This document shows, one piece after another, positions 17,654 to 26,819 of a DNA stretch of 64,000 bases (within the stretch, counting starts at the first letter, position 1; each line of letters starts with the position of its first letter). A program made the position numbers and the translations under genes. The stretch is from Acidobacteriota bacterium (GTDB lineage Bacteria > Acidobacteriota > Blastocatellia > Pyrinomonadales > Pyrinomonadaceae), in assembly GCA_003222975.1 (NCBI GenBank), contig QHXN01000027.1, positions 62,001 through 126,000 of the forward strand, given 5' to 3'. A model generated the notes under the pieces. It did no database searches and was not told where the DNA came from. It was given only the letters and a program-made list of their open reading frames with translations.

Positions 17654-19858
17654 ATGCTCACTCCCGGAACGATCCTGCAAGGGCGCTACCGCGTCGTCCG
17701 ACAGCTCGCGCGCGGCGGCATGGGCACGGTCTATGAGGCTTCGGACGAGCGCCTGGACGCCGTGGTCGCTTTGAAGGAAACCTCGTTCGACGACGAGGAG
17801 ATGCGCCGCCAGTTCGAGCGCGAGGCGCGTCTGCTCGCGCGGCTCGAACACCCTGCGCTGCCGCGCGTCAGCGACCACTTCACCGAAGGCGACGGCCAAT
17901 TCCTCGTCATGCAGTACGTCGGGGGCGAAGACCTCGAAGCGATGCGACGGCGGCGCGAGGGCGGCTCGTTCCCCGCCCCGCAGGTGCTCGCGTGGGCCGA
18001 CCAACTCCTCGACGCGCTCGACTACCTGCACACGCGCGAGCCGTCCGTCATACACCGCGACATCAAGCCGCAGAACATGAAGCTCGGCGAGCGCGGGCAA
18101 GTGATCCTGCTCGACTTCGGACTCGCCAAAGGCTACGCGAGCCACACCTCGCCGCTAACGCCCGCCGCGAGCGTCGTCGGCTACACTCCGGCCTACGCGC
18201 CGCTCGAACAGATACAGGGCGCGGGCACGGACGCGCGCAGCGACCTCTACTCGCTCGCCGCGACGCTCTATCACCTTCTGACCGGCGTCGCGCCGCCCAA
18301 CGCGCTCGCGCGCGCCGACGCCGTCTTGAACGGCCTGCCCGACCCTCTGCGGCCAGCCGACGAGCTGAGCGCCGGGGTCTCGCCCGAAGTGGCCGCCGTG
18401 CTTCGGCAGGCGATGGCGCTCCGCCGCGATCAGCGTCTCTCGTCCGCGCCGGCCATGCGCCGCGCCTTGCGCGAGGCCGACAAGACTCCGCGCCCGCAGC
18501 CGTCTCGTCAAAGCACGGCGACCGTCGTCATGCCGCCCTCGCGCACCGAACCGCAGCCGCGTGCCGCGCACACGCAAGGGGCGACTCGCCAACCGACCGC
18601 GCGCCTCGCGACTCCGAACATTGCTCTGCCTCCCGCCGCGCCGTCCGCGACGGACATGTCTTCCGCGCCGACGGCGATTCAAGAGCGCACGCCGCCGCAA
18701 ACTCCTTCGCCCGCGCCCTCGAAAAAGAACGCGCGCCCGCTCCTGCTCGGCGGACTCGCCGCGCTACTCCTCGTCGGAGTCGTCGGCGCGGTGCTCATGT
18801 TTACGGTCTTCCGCAAGTCTGACTCGAACGGGCGCAAGCCGACCGGCATAGCCGCGACGGACGCGGGCACTACTTCCCCCGCCGCCCCCGCGTCGTCCGA
18901 CAAAGCTTCGGGCGCGGACGGCGCGAACTCTGCGGCTGGCGTCGGACGTGTTCTGACTCTTTCAGGGCACGAGGGCGAAGTGCATTCGGTCGTCTTCACG
19001 CCGGACGGTAAACTGGTCGCGAGCGGCGGCGAAGACCGGACGGTCAGGCTGTGGGACGCGCAGACCGGACAACTGCGCGAGACCTCGCAAGACCTCGGCA
19101 GCAGCACGCGCCCCGTCGCCTTCTCGCCCGACGGGCGCTGGCTCGCCGTCGCGCTCAACTACGTCGAGAGTTCGGGCCAGTGCGGCGTCGTCCTGCTCGA
19201 CACGCAGGGCAGCAAGCTCGGCGCGGAGGCGCGCAGGGTGCAAGCCCAAAACTGCCCGCTCTCGTCCGCCGCGCTCTCCGCCGACGGGAGACTGCTAGCG
19301 ACGGGCACGAACGAGGTGCGGCTCTGGAACGCGCAGACGGGCGAGTTGCTGCACACGCTCGAAGGTCAGAGCGTCATCACAGAGTCGGTCGCCTTCTCGC
19401 CCGACGGCCAGATGCTCGCGAGCGCGGGCCATGTGGACAGCACAGTCCGACTGTGGGACGTGCGTGCGGGCACGCTCAAACAGGAACTCAAGTCGGCGCA
19501 CGAAGCGCCGACGGCGGTCGCCTTTTCGCCCGACGGGAAACTGCTGGCGACGGGCGGCTACGACGGCGCGTTGAAGTTCTGGGACGCGGCGGGCGGCGCG
19601 CCGAAGAGGACGTTTGACTACGCGCCCGGCTCCGTCATCAACTCGATTGCCTTCAGCCCCGACGGGCGGCTCGTGGCCTGCGGCGGCAACGGCTCCGACG
19701 GCGAACTGAAGGTCTGGGACACGCGGACGGGCGAGCTGAAACTAGACTTGAAGGCGGGCGGTGTCGTCAGCTCGCTCACCTTCTCGCCCGACGGCAGGAC
19801 GCTCGCCTGCGCCGCGTCGGACAAGACCGTGAAGCTCTGGGACATCAGCCGACTTTGA
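17654..19858 (+). CDS. Membrane Ser/Thr protein kinase with WD40 sensor domain
   Basis: A 734-residue Hanks-type kinase. The kinase domain (about residues 10-270) has the glycine loop LARGGMGTVYEA, catalytic Lys41 (VALKE), the catalytic loop HRDIKPQN (134-141) and DFG (154-156), all intact. A proline/threonine-rich linker runs to about 360, then one transmembrane helix (about 362-386, GGLAALLLVGVVGAVLMFTVF-like). The extracytoplasmic part (about 434-734) is a WD40 propeller of six or seven blades, with repeated SPDG and LWD motifs. The topology suggests a sensor whose propeller faces the periplasm and whose kinase is cytoplasmic. A large expansion of such proteins is a known feature of Acidobacteria. 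No partner phosphatase or FHA protein lies nearby. Confidence 0.95.
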   Translation: MLTPGTILQGRYRVVRQLARGGMGTVYEASDERLDAVVALKETSFDDEEMRRQFEREARLLARLEHPALPRVSDHFTEGDGQFLVMQYVGGEDLEAMRRRREGGSFPAPQVLAWADQLLDALDYLHTREPSVIHRDIKPQNMKLGERGQVILLDFGLAKGYASHTSPLTPAASVVGYTPAYAPLEQIQGAGTDARSDLYSLAATLYHLLTGVAPPNALARADAVLNGLPDPLRPADELSAGVSPEVAAVLRQAMALRRDQRLSSAPAMRRALREADKTPRPQPSRQSTATVVMPPSRTEPQPRAAHTQGATRQPTARLATPNIALPPAAPSATDMSSAPTAIQERTPPQTPSPAPSKKNARPLLLGGLAALLLVGVVGAVLMFTVFRKSDSNGRKPTGIAATDAGTTSPAAPASSDKASGADGANSAAGVGRVLTLSGHEGEVHSVVFTPDGKLVASGGEDRTVRLWDAQTGQLRETSQDLGSSTRPVAFSPDGRWLAVALNYVESSGQCGVVLLDTQGSKLGAEARRVQAQNCPLSSAALSADGRLLATGTNEVRLWNAQTGELLHTLEGQSVITESVAFSPDGQMLASAGHVDSTVRLWDVRAGTLKQELKSAHEAPTAVAFSPDGKLLATGGYDGALKFWDAAGGAPKRTFDYAPGSVINSIAFSPDGRLVACGGNGSDGELKVWDTRTGELKLDLKAGGVVSSLTFSPDGRTLACAASDKTVKLWDISRL

Positions 19859-19971
19859 GTCTGCACGTTTGTACAGAACCGCGAGCAGTAGCGAGCGGGT
19901 CAGTGAAATGCGCTTCTGCGCCGAGCGCCTCACGCTTCTCACTCAACACCGTAGTTGCAACAGCGCTCACT

Positions 19972-20667
19972 CTATTCCGGCAGCGTCCAAGTCTCGCCGA
20001 TCTCGGTCAGCGCGACGCGCCAGCCCTCTTCGCCCGCGGCGGCGATGATGCGCCGGCGCGGCTCGTCAACCGGCTCGCGGCTCAGGCGGAAGGTCGAGTG
20101 GTGCATCGGCAGAATGTACTCCGCGCCCATCTCGCGCCGCATGGCCCAAGCCTGTTCGGGGTTGGCGTGGACGTGGACGTATGGGTCGTAAGCGCCGATG
20201 GGAAGAATGGCTAGACAGACGCGGGCGGCGCGGCGCTTGAGGCTCGCGAAGGCGTGCGTATAGGCCGTGTCGCCGCCGAAGACGAGCGCCCGCCCGCGCT
20301 TCCGTGTCGCAGTGATCCATGTGCGCGTGTGAGACGAGCACGGCGTCGAGCTTCGGAAGTTCTTTGAAAGTCAGGGCGGGCCGGACGAGTCGGCGCGGGC
20401 CGAGCGTCACCGCGCCCACGCGCACGCCGACGCGCGAGCGCAGCACGGGGTCGGTCAGGAGCCACGTGCCGTAAAAATTTATGAGCACCGTCGCGTGCCC
20501 CAGCCACGCCACGGTCAGGCGCTCGTCGCTCCAAGTCGCCGGTTGCGGCTTGTGCGGCGCGGGCAGCAAGGGGACGCGCGACTCTCGAAGCGGTCGCGCA
20601 CGAACTTCCCGGCGAAGCGGCGCGCGAAACTCGTGTAGGTCTTCAGGTCTCTGGCGGAAACACTCAT
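19972..20667 (-). pseudogene. Decayed metallo-beta-lactamase-fold hydrolase
   Basis: Three pieces of one MBL-fold protein (NAPE-PLD/UlaG-like) appear in different frames. From ATG 20667 the first piece reads SARDLKTYTSFARRFAGKFVRDRF. It shifts frame near 20575-20585 into VPLLPAPHKPQPATWSDERL, GHATVLIN, DPVLRSRVG and LVSHAHMDH, the metal motif. At about 20300-20310 the text jumps frame again straight into GRALVFGGDTAY and ends LPMHHSTFRLS and TWTLPE before TAG 19972-19974. In intact relatives about 90 residues separate HxHxDH from GGDTAY, so there is an internal deletion as well as a frameshift. Two zinc motifs survive but no single protein carries both. It is preserved well enough to suggest recent loss or an assembly fault. 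Confidence 0.82.
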
Positions 20668-20690
20668 CGCGTCCGTTTAGATGCGGGAAG

Positions 20691-20806
20691 AGAGGAGACA
20701 GTAGCCAGTAGATTTCTTCTCGCGTCAGTTGAACGTCGGCAGTCGCCAAAGTGAATGGCCCTCGGCGAAGAGTGTTTTCTACTGGCTACTGGCTACTGTC
20801 TCCTCT
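20691..20806. repeat. CTACTGG-type inverted repeat
   Basis: Arms 20691-20711 and 20786-20806 are exact 21-base complements, and the right side has one extra TACTGGC unit. The 74-base loop is unique. It occupies the divergent gap between the MBL pseudogene and the DUF885 gene. Confidence 0.85.
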
Positions 20807-20877
20807 CCTGTTGTATCCTCCCGTCCGTCTCCTGAGCTATCCACACGGCAACCCCTACACGGAGGTCTCGAAACGAG

Positions 20878-22719
20878 ATGCGCGCCAAACGGAAGTGCCC
20901 GGCCCTCCCCCTGCTCACGCTCGCCATCCTCTTTCAGACGACGCCCGCACTGGCGCAGACGCAGCAGCCGACGGGAGGCGACATGACGAACGCTAACGCG
21001 GCCACGCGCGAACTGCACAAGCTCTTCGACGACGAGTGGGAGTGGACGATGCGCGAGAACCCGACGTTCGCGTCCACGCTCGGCGACCGGCGCTACAACG
21101 ACCGTTGGGAAGACGCCAGCCTGGAATCGGTCGAGCGTCAATACCAGCACCGGCTCGAAACCCTGAAGCGCCTGCAAACGATCCCTCGCGCGCAGCTCTC
21201 GACAGCCGACCAGCTCAACTACGACCTCTTCAAGAAAGACCTCGACAACGACATCGAGGGGCACAAGTTCAAACTCTACCTCCTGCCCATCAACCAGCGG
21301 GGCGGCATACAGACCGCGGACGAATTGACTGAACTGCTGCGCTTCCAGACCGTCAAGGATTACGAGGACTGGATCGCGCGCATGAAGGCGCTTCCCCGTT
21401 ACATGGATCAGACCATCGCGCTCATGCGCGAGGGCGTGCGCGCGCACATGCTCTGGCCGAAGGTCGTCGAGCAGCGCGTCGCCGCGCAGATTGACAAGCA
21501 AACGCCCGCGCGCCCCGAAGACAGCACGTTCTACAAACCTTTCCGTGCGTTCCCCGCCGACATCCCCGAGGCCGAGAGAGCGCGTCTCGCGCAGGCTGCG
21601 CGCGAGGCGGTCGCGCAGAACGTCATTCCGGCCTACAGGCAGTTGAAAGACTACTTCACGAAAGAGTACCTGCCCGCTTCGCCCGAACAGGTCGGCGTCT
21701 GGCAGTGGCCGGACGGCGCGCAGGCTTACGCTTTCCTCGCGCGCCGCTACACGACTACGACCATGACGCCCGAACAGATTCACAAGCGCGGCTTGCAGGA
21801 GGTCGCGCGCATCCGCGGCGAGATGCAGAAGGTCATGGAGCAGGTCGGCTTTAAAGGCTCGCTCAAAGACTTCTTCAAGAAGCTGCGCACGGACGAACAG
21901 TTCTACTACAAGACCCCGGAAGACCTCCTCGAAGCCTACCGCGCCACGGCCAAGCGCATTGACCCGAACCTCGTCAAGGTCTTCAAGACGCTGCCGCGCC
22001 AGCCCTACGGCGTCACGCCCATCCCCGACGCGGTCGCGCCCGACACGACGACCGCCTACTACCAGTCGGGCGCGGCTGACGGCTCACGGCCCGGCTACTA
22101 TTACGTCAACCTCTACAAGCCGGAGACGCGCCCCAAGTGGGAGATGATGGCGCTCTCCTTACACGAGTCCGTGCCCGGCCACCACCTTCAGATCGCGCGC
22201 GCGATGGAGCTGGGCGAGATACCGAAGTTCCGTCGCTACGGCGGCGGCTACACGGCCTTCGTCGAGGGCTGGGGCCTCTACGCCGAATCTCTCGGCGAAG
22301 ACATGGGACTCTACGACGACCCCTACTCGAAGTTCGGCCAGTTGACTTATGAGATGTGGCGGGCGGTGCGCCTCGTCGTTGACACAGGCATGCACTACTA
22401 CAAGTGGGACAGGCAGAAGGCCATTGACTACTTCTTAGACAACGCCGCCAAGACCGAGCTTGACGTGACGAACGAGATTGACCGCTACATCACAGACCCC
22501 GGACAGGCGCTCGCCTACAAGATCGGCCAGCTCAAGATCAAAGAGCTTCGCGCGCGCGCCCACGACCAACTCGGCGACCGCTTCGACCTGCGCGAGTTCC
22601 ACGACGTTGTCCTCGGCTCCGGCGCAGTCCCGCTCGACGTGTTGGAGCGAAACGTGGACGAGTGGATCAGAAACCAGAAGTCGCAGGCGAACGGCGGCCA
22701 GCCCGCGCAGAAGCATTGA
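20878..22719 (+). CDS. Secreted DUF885-family metallohydrolase
   Basis: A 613-residue protein with a Sec signal peptide (hydrophobic core LPLLTLAILFQ, likely cut after ALAQ near residue 27) and a DUF885 domain over the rest. The zinc motif HESVPGHH is at about residues 429-436, and a second conserved acidic stretch, FVEGWGLYAE, follows about 35 residues later, the arrangement of gluzincin-like peptidases. The family is an all-helical putative carboxypeptidase/peptidase with no firmly known substrate. It is expected in the periplasm. GGAGG about 12 bases before the ATG supports the start. DUF885 proteins are numerous in Acidobacteria and in other environmental bacteria with secreted peptidases. 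Confidence 0.9.
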   Translation: MRAKRKCPALPLLTLAILFQTTPALAQTQQPTGGDMTNANAATRELHKLFDDEWEWTMRENPTFASTLGDRRYNDRWEDASLESVERQYQHRLETLKRLQTIPRAQLSTADQLNYDLFKKDLDNDIEGHKFKLYLLPINQRGGIQTADELTELLRFQTVKDYEDWIARMKALPRYMDQTIALMREGVRAHMLWPKVVEQRVAAQIDKQTPARPEDSTFYKPFRAFPADIPEAERARLAQAAREAVAQNVIPAYRQLKDYFTKEYLPASPEQVGVWQWPDGAQAYAFLARRYTTTTMTPEQIHKRGLQEVARIRGEMQKVMEQVGFKGSLKDFFKKLRTDEQFYYKTPEDLLEAYRATAKRIDPNLVKVFKTLPRQPYGVTPIPDAVAPDTTTAYYQSGAADGSRPGYYYVNLYKPETRPKWEMMALSLHESVPGHHLQIARAMELGEIPKFRRYGGGYTAFVEGWGLYAESLGEDMGLYDDPYSKFGQLTYEMWRAVRLVVDTGMHYYKWDRQKAIDYFLDNAAKTELDVTNEIDRYITDPGQALAYKIGQLKIKELRARAHDQLGDRFDLREFHDVVLGSGAVPLDVLERNVDEWIRNQKSQANGGQPAQKH

Positions 22720-22761
22720 CGCGCCTAATAACTGTAGGCGCGGCGAGGGCGCAACAAACCA

Positions 22762-24420
22762 TTGGGCACACCTCTCGACCAGGGAATCGTTTCCGGCGAC
22801 ACCACGACTTTCGCGCCCGACCTGCTCTACGTGAACGGGCGTTTCGAGCGTGGTCGCGCGCTCGTTTGCGACGGCGGCGGTCGCGTCGTCGCCGTGACGC
22901 ACCTTGATGACTTCGCGGGACGTGACGAGGCCGTGCGGCGAGAGGCCGCGGCAGGCGCGGTCGTCATGTGTGGTCACGTCGTTCGCCTGCGCAATCGCGC
23001 GCTGCTGCCCGGCATGGTGAACGCGCACTCGCACGCCTTCCAGCGCGTCTTGCGCGGGCGCACCGAGTACCGCGGCGCGCACGCGCGCGACTCCTTCTGG
23101 ACGTGGCGCGAGATGATGTACGCGGCCTCGGCGCGGCTCACGCCCGAAGACATCTACGACGCCTCGCGCATGGCTTTTCTTGAGATGATTTTGAGCGGCA
23201 TCACTTCGGTCGGAGAGTTCCACTACTTGCACCGCACGCCCGCGGGCGCGGAGTACGACGACCCGAACCTGCTCGCCAAAGAGGTCGTGCGCGCGGCGCG
23301 CGACACGGGGCTGCGCATCGCGCTTCTGCGAGCGGCCTACGCGCGCGCGGGCTTCCGCACGTTCCCCGACGAGCGGCAGAGACGCTTCATCGAGCCGGAC
23401 GCCGAAACTTACCTCCGCAACACCGAGTCGCTGGCGCGCGACCTCGCGCGCGACGCGGCGACGGGCGACGGGCGCGTGAAGGGCGTCGGGGTTGAGGGGC
23501 GAGCCGAAGAGAAGGACGTTGACGCGCGTGCCGGTGAAGACGGCCTTGACGTGCACGCCGGTAAACTTCCGCAGCACGCCTGGGTCGGCGTCGCGCCGCA
23601 CAGCGTGCGCGCCGTGCCGCTCGGATACCTGCGCGAAGTCAGCGCCTTCGCCGGAGCGCGCGGGCTTCCCCTTCACATGCACGTCGCCGAGCAGCCTGCG
23701 GAGGTCTCGGCGTGCGTCGAGGAGACGGGGCGCACGCCCGTCGCGCTCCTCGCCGAAGAGGGCGTCCTCGGCCCGCGCTTCACGGGCGTCCACGCGATAC
23801 ACGTCACGCCCGAAGAGGTGCGCGCGTTGGCCGAAGCGCGCGCCTGCGTGTGCGCGTGCCCGACTACGGAGCGAAACCTGGGCGACGGCATCACGCCCGC
23901 CGCCGCGCTGTTCGGCGCGGGCGTCCACGTCGCACTCGGCACGGACAGCCAGGCGCAGATTGACCTCCTCGAAGACGCCCGCGAACTCGAATACCACCTG
24001 CGCCTGACGAGCCTCCAGCGCAACGTGCTCGCGCCCGCGAGCGCGGAGAGTGTCGAAAGTCCTGGCGGCAGTCACGACGCCGCGCGCGCGGAGTCTGACG
24101 GGCCGGGCGTTTCGGCGCTCGCCGCGCGGCTCTTCGAGTGCGCGAGCCGCGCCGGCGCGCGCAGCATCGGCGCGCCCGCCGGCGAGTTCACGCACGGCAG
24201 CGCCGCGGACTTCTTCACCGTGGACTTGGACGACCCTTCAATCGCCGGGGCGTCTGGCGACGACCTCCTGCCCGCGGTCGTCTTCTCGCTCTCGCGCGCA
24301 GCCGTCCGCGAGGTCTCGGTCGGCGGCCAGCTCGTCGTCGAAGGCGGCAGGCACGCCGCGCAGGACGAAATCGTCTCGCGCTTCTCGGCGCTTCAACGCA
24401 AACTCTGGAGTGAAGTGTAA
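22762..24420 (+). CDS. hutF: Formimidoylglutamate deiminase-like amidohydrolase
   Basis: A 552-residue amidohydrolase of the HutF type, which converts N-formimino-glutamate to N-formylglutamate plus ammonia in histidine breakdown. The metal site is complete: NAHSHAFQR, HMHVAEQ, the His of GVHAIHVT, and GTDSQAQIDL for the Asp. CPTTERNLGDGI is a HutF-type signature, and WTWREMMY is also characteristic. The best start is TTG 22762; the annotated length is about 90 residues above the usual 450-460. The extra mass sits in two low-complexity segments, one around GVEGRAEEKDVDARAGEDG and one around ASAESVESPGGSHDAARAE, which look like insertions. No other hut gene is in the window. Confidence 0.88.
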   Translation: MGTPLDQGIVSGDTTTFAPDLLYVNGRFERGRALVCDGGGRVVAVTHLDDFAGRDEAVRREAAAGAVVMCGHVVRLRNRALLPGMVNAHSHAFQRVLRGRTEYRGAHARDSFWTWREMMYAASARLTPEDIYDASRMAFLEMILSGITSVGEFHYLHRTPAGAEYDDPNLLAKEVVRAARDTGLRIALLRAAYARAGFRTFPDERQRRFIEPDAETYLRNTESLARDLARDAATGDGRVKGVGVEGRAEEKDVDARAGEDGLDVHAGKLPQHAWVGVAPHSVRAVPLGYLREVSAFAGARGLPLHMHVAEQPAEVSACVEETGRTPVALLAEEGVLGPRFTGVHAIHVTPEEVRALAEARACVCACPTTERNLGDGITPAAALFGAGVHVALGTDSQAQIDLLEDARELEYHLRLTSLQRNVLAPASAESVESPGGSHDAARAESDGPGVSALAARLFECASRAGARSIGAPAGEFTHGSAADFFTVDLDDPSIAGASGDDLLPAVVFSLSRAAVREVSVGGQLVVEGGRHAAQDEIVSRFSALQRKLWSEV

Positions 24421-24424
24421 GAAG

Positions 24425-24503
24425 AATTAACATGGGTGGACAGGATTTGAGTTTTCAAATCTGAAATTCTTTATCCTGCTTATCCTGTCCACCCATGTTA
24501 ATT
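24425..24503. repeat. GGTGGACAGGAT-type inverted repeat
   Basis: Arms 24425-24446 and 24482-24503 match perfectly over 22 bases around a 35-base AT-rich loop. It begins 5 bases after the hutF stop and ends about 25 bases before the next gene start, so it fills the gap. A related element lies at 34437-34523. Confidence 0.88.
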
Positions 24504-24536
24504 TCTTGCCGGCCCGTTTAGCGGCTGGTGGAGAAT

Positions 24537-25670
24537 ATGGGCGTCGAAAGCACACTCGCCGAACTCGTCCGTATAGACTCGCGCTCGTCGAACTCGAACG
24601 GGGCGGTCATTGATTACGCGCGGGCGCGCGCCGTGGCCGCCGGTTTGCGCGCGCGCGTGACTAAGTACGCGGACGAGCGCGGCGTCGAGAAGTTTCAGAT
24701 GCTCGCGTTCGCGCCGCGTGAATCGGACGAAGTGGAACTCGCGCTCGTCGGGCACACGGACACGGTTCCCTTCGACCCGGCGTGGGACGAGGCGCTGACG
24801 CTCACGGAGCGCGAGGGTAAACTCTACGGGCGCGGCGCGTGCGACACGAAGGGCTTCATCGCGGCGGCGCTCGCGGCCATCGAAGAGACGGACGTGGGCC
24901 GCCTCGCCCGCCCGCTCGCGCTCGTGCTCACGGCGGACGAAGAGGTCGGATGTCTCGGCGCGAAGAGGCTCGCGGAGTCGAAGCCTTTCAGCGTGCGCCA
25001 CGCCGTCGTGGGCGAGCCGACATCGCTACAGCCCATGCGCGCGGGCAAGGGCTACTGCCTCGCCGAGGTCACGGTGCGCGGGCGCGAGGGGCATAGTGCT
25101 TACCCCGCCCTGGGCGCGTCGGCCATCACGCGTGCCGCGCGCCTCGTCACGCGCGTCGAGCACATCTCGGAAGAGTTGAAGCGGGACGCGCACGCGGGCT
25201 TCGACCCGCCTTACACGACCGTCAACGTCGGCCTCATCGAGGGCGGCACGGCCAAGAACGTCATCGCGGGCGTGTGCCGCTTCACCCTCGAATGGCGGCC
25301 CGTGCCGGGCCAGAGGCCCGAACTCGTCGCCGAACTCGTCCGGCGCGAGGTCGAAGATTTACGCGAGGGGGACGAAGACTTCGACTGCATGCTGCGCGTG
25401 ACGCGTCTCGACGGCGGGATGGAGACGCCTGCGGACGCGCCCCTCGTGCGCGCGCTCGAAGAGGCGACGGGCCGTGCGGCGGGCACGATCTCGTTCGGCA
25501 CGGAAGCGCCGCAGTTGGCCGAGTTGGGCGCGGAGGCGGTCGTCTTCGGCCCCGGCGACATACGCTTCGCGCACCGCACGGGCGAGTTCGTCCCCGCCTC
25601 GGAGTTGCGCGAATCGGTCTCGATTTTGCGCGGCCTCATCGAACGCTTTTGCGCGCCGGGGCATCAATAA
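24537..25670 (+). CDS. M20-family deacylase, ArgE/DapE type
   Basis: A 377-residue M20 metallopeptidase-fold enzyme, most like acetylornithine deacetylases. The first metal His is in GHTDTVP (near residue 73), followed by YGRGACDTKG with the bridging Asp, then TADEEVGCLGAK with the catalytic Glu pair, GEPTSL, and the C-terminal GPGDIRFAHRTGEFV with the last metal His. The dimerisation domain sits in the middle (VRGREGHSAYP to WRPVPGQRP). The probable reaction is hydrolysis of N-acetylornithine in arginine synthesis, but related amino-acid deacylases cannot be ruled out. Start is ATG 24537; a GTG three codons earlier is an alternative. Confidence 0.88.
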   Translation: MGVESTLAELVRIDSRSSNSNGAVIDYARARAVAAGLRARVTKYADERGVEKFQMLAFAPRESDEVELALVGHTDTVPFDPAWDEALTLTEREGKLYGRGACDTKGFIAAALAAIEETDVGRLARPLALVLTADEEVGCLGAKRLAESKPFSVRHAVVGEPTSLQPMRAGKGYCLAEVTVRGREGHSAYPALGASAITRAARLVTRVEHISEELKRDAHAGFDPPYTTVNVGLIEGGTAKNVIAGVCRFTLEWRPVPGQRPELVAELVRREVEDLREGDEDFDCMLRVTRLDGGMETPADAPLVRALEEATGRAAGTISFGTEAPQLAELGAEAVVFGPGDIRFAHRTGEFVPASELRESVSILRGLIERFCAPGHQ

Positions 25671-25709
25671 GAGTCTGCACGCATTTTCCGTGGCGGAAAG
25701 CTTTCATCT

Positions 25710-26819
25710 ATGAACTCAGGAAAATACACGCGCGGCCTCGCGGCGCTCGTCCTCTGCGCCCTCGCGCTCGGCGGGGCGCGCGCCGCCCGCGCGCAGCAGC
25801 CGCAACAGGGGCCGGTGACGAACGCGGAGTTTCTGGCGGTCGTGCGCCAGTTGCCGGCGCGGCCCGGCCTGAAGGATCAGCTCGTCGGCGAGATTCGGCG
25901 GCGCGGGATCAACTTCACGCTGACGAGCGGGCTGCGCTCGTTCGTGGCGACCAAAAGCGGCAACGACGAGGAGCTGCGGCGCGTGCTCGAAGAGGCCGAG
26001 CGGCGCTTCCTCAACCCGACGGTGGCGAAGGCCCTGCCCTCGTCGGCGGAGGCCGCGGACTTACTTCAGAAAACGCGCGCGGCCACCGTCGAGGCCACCG
26101 GCCAGATGCCCGACTTCGTCGTCAAGCAACTCGTCACGCGCTCGCACGCCGCGGGGCGGACGCAGAACTGGGTCACGGACGACCGCCTCGTCATCGGCGT
26201 CAGCTTCCGCGAGAGCCAGGGCGAGAAGTACCGCCTGCTCGCCATCAACGGCATCGCCAGCGCCTCGCAGTCGGACGAGCAGAGCGACTACACCTCGGTC
26301 GGCGGCACCAGCTCCACCGGCGAGTTCGTCACGCAGCTCAAGGAACTCTTCGACGACGCGAGCAAGACCGACTTCAAGTTCGTTGACGAGGAGAGCTTGC
26401 GCGGGCGGCGCACACTCGTCTTCGACTTCGAGATCAAGCGCGAGAACTCGCGCCTGCAAGTCGGCTACGGCAAGGAGCGCGCCGTCATCGCGGGCCAGCG
26501 CGGGCGCATCTGGATTGACCGCGAGAAGGCGCGCGTCCTGCGCGTCGAGCGCGCCGCGACCGAGATGCCCGCGGACTTCCCCGTCATGGCTTCAGACCAG
26601 GCGATTGACTACGACTGGGTGACTATCCAAGGGCAGGGCGACTACCTCCTGCCCGCGCGCGCCGTCCTCGTGATGACCGCCGCCGAGGGCGGGCGCGTCG
26701 AGCAGAGCCGCAACGACATACGCTTCCGCAACTACCAGAAGTACGGCACCGAGCTGAAGATCATCGAGGACGACATCATTGACGATGAGACGCCGCAGCA
26801 GAAGCCGAAAAAGCCGTGA
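25710..26819 (+). CDS. Secreted protein of unknown function
   Basis: A 369-residue protein with a Sec signal peptide (AALVLCALALGGARAARAQ, likely cut after residue 29). I do not recognise a family. The mature part starts with a helical stretch ending in a QMPDFVVKQLVTRS-like motif and then becomes a beta-rich domain with alternating polar strands (WVTDDRLVIGVSF, RRTLVFDFEIKRENS, GRIWIDREKARVLRVER, YLLPARAVLVM). That architecture is reminiscent of the LolA/outer-membrane-lipoprotein-sorting fold, as in many conserved Acidobacterial exported proteins, but this is only resemblance. GGAAAG lies about 10 bases before the ATG. The stop at 26817-26819 is inside a GTGAACC-type repeat, and the gene overlaps the convergent four-helix-bundle gene by 44 bases. 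Confidence 0.75.
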   Translation: MNSGKYTRGLAALVLCALALGGARAARAQQPQQGPVTNAEFLAVVRQLPARPGLKDQLVGEIRRRGINFTLTSGLRSFVATKSGNDEELRRVLEEAERRFLNPTVAKALPSSAEAADLLQKTRAATVEATGQMPDFVVKQLVTRSHAAGRTQNWVTDDRLVIGVSFRESQGEKYRLLAINGIASASQSDEQSDYTSVGGTSSTGEFVTQLKELFDDASKTDFKFVDEESLRGRRTLVFDFEIKRENSRLQVGYGKERAVIAGQRGRIWIDREKARVLRVERAATEMPADFPVMASDQAIDYDWVTIQGQGDYLLPARAVLVMTAAEGGRVEQSRNDIRFRNYQKYGTELKIIEDDIIDDETPQQKPKKP

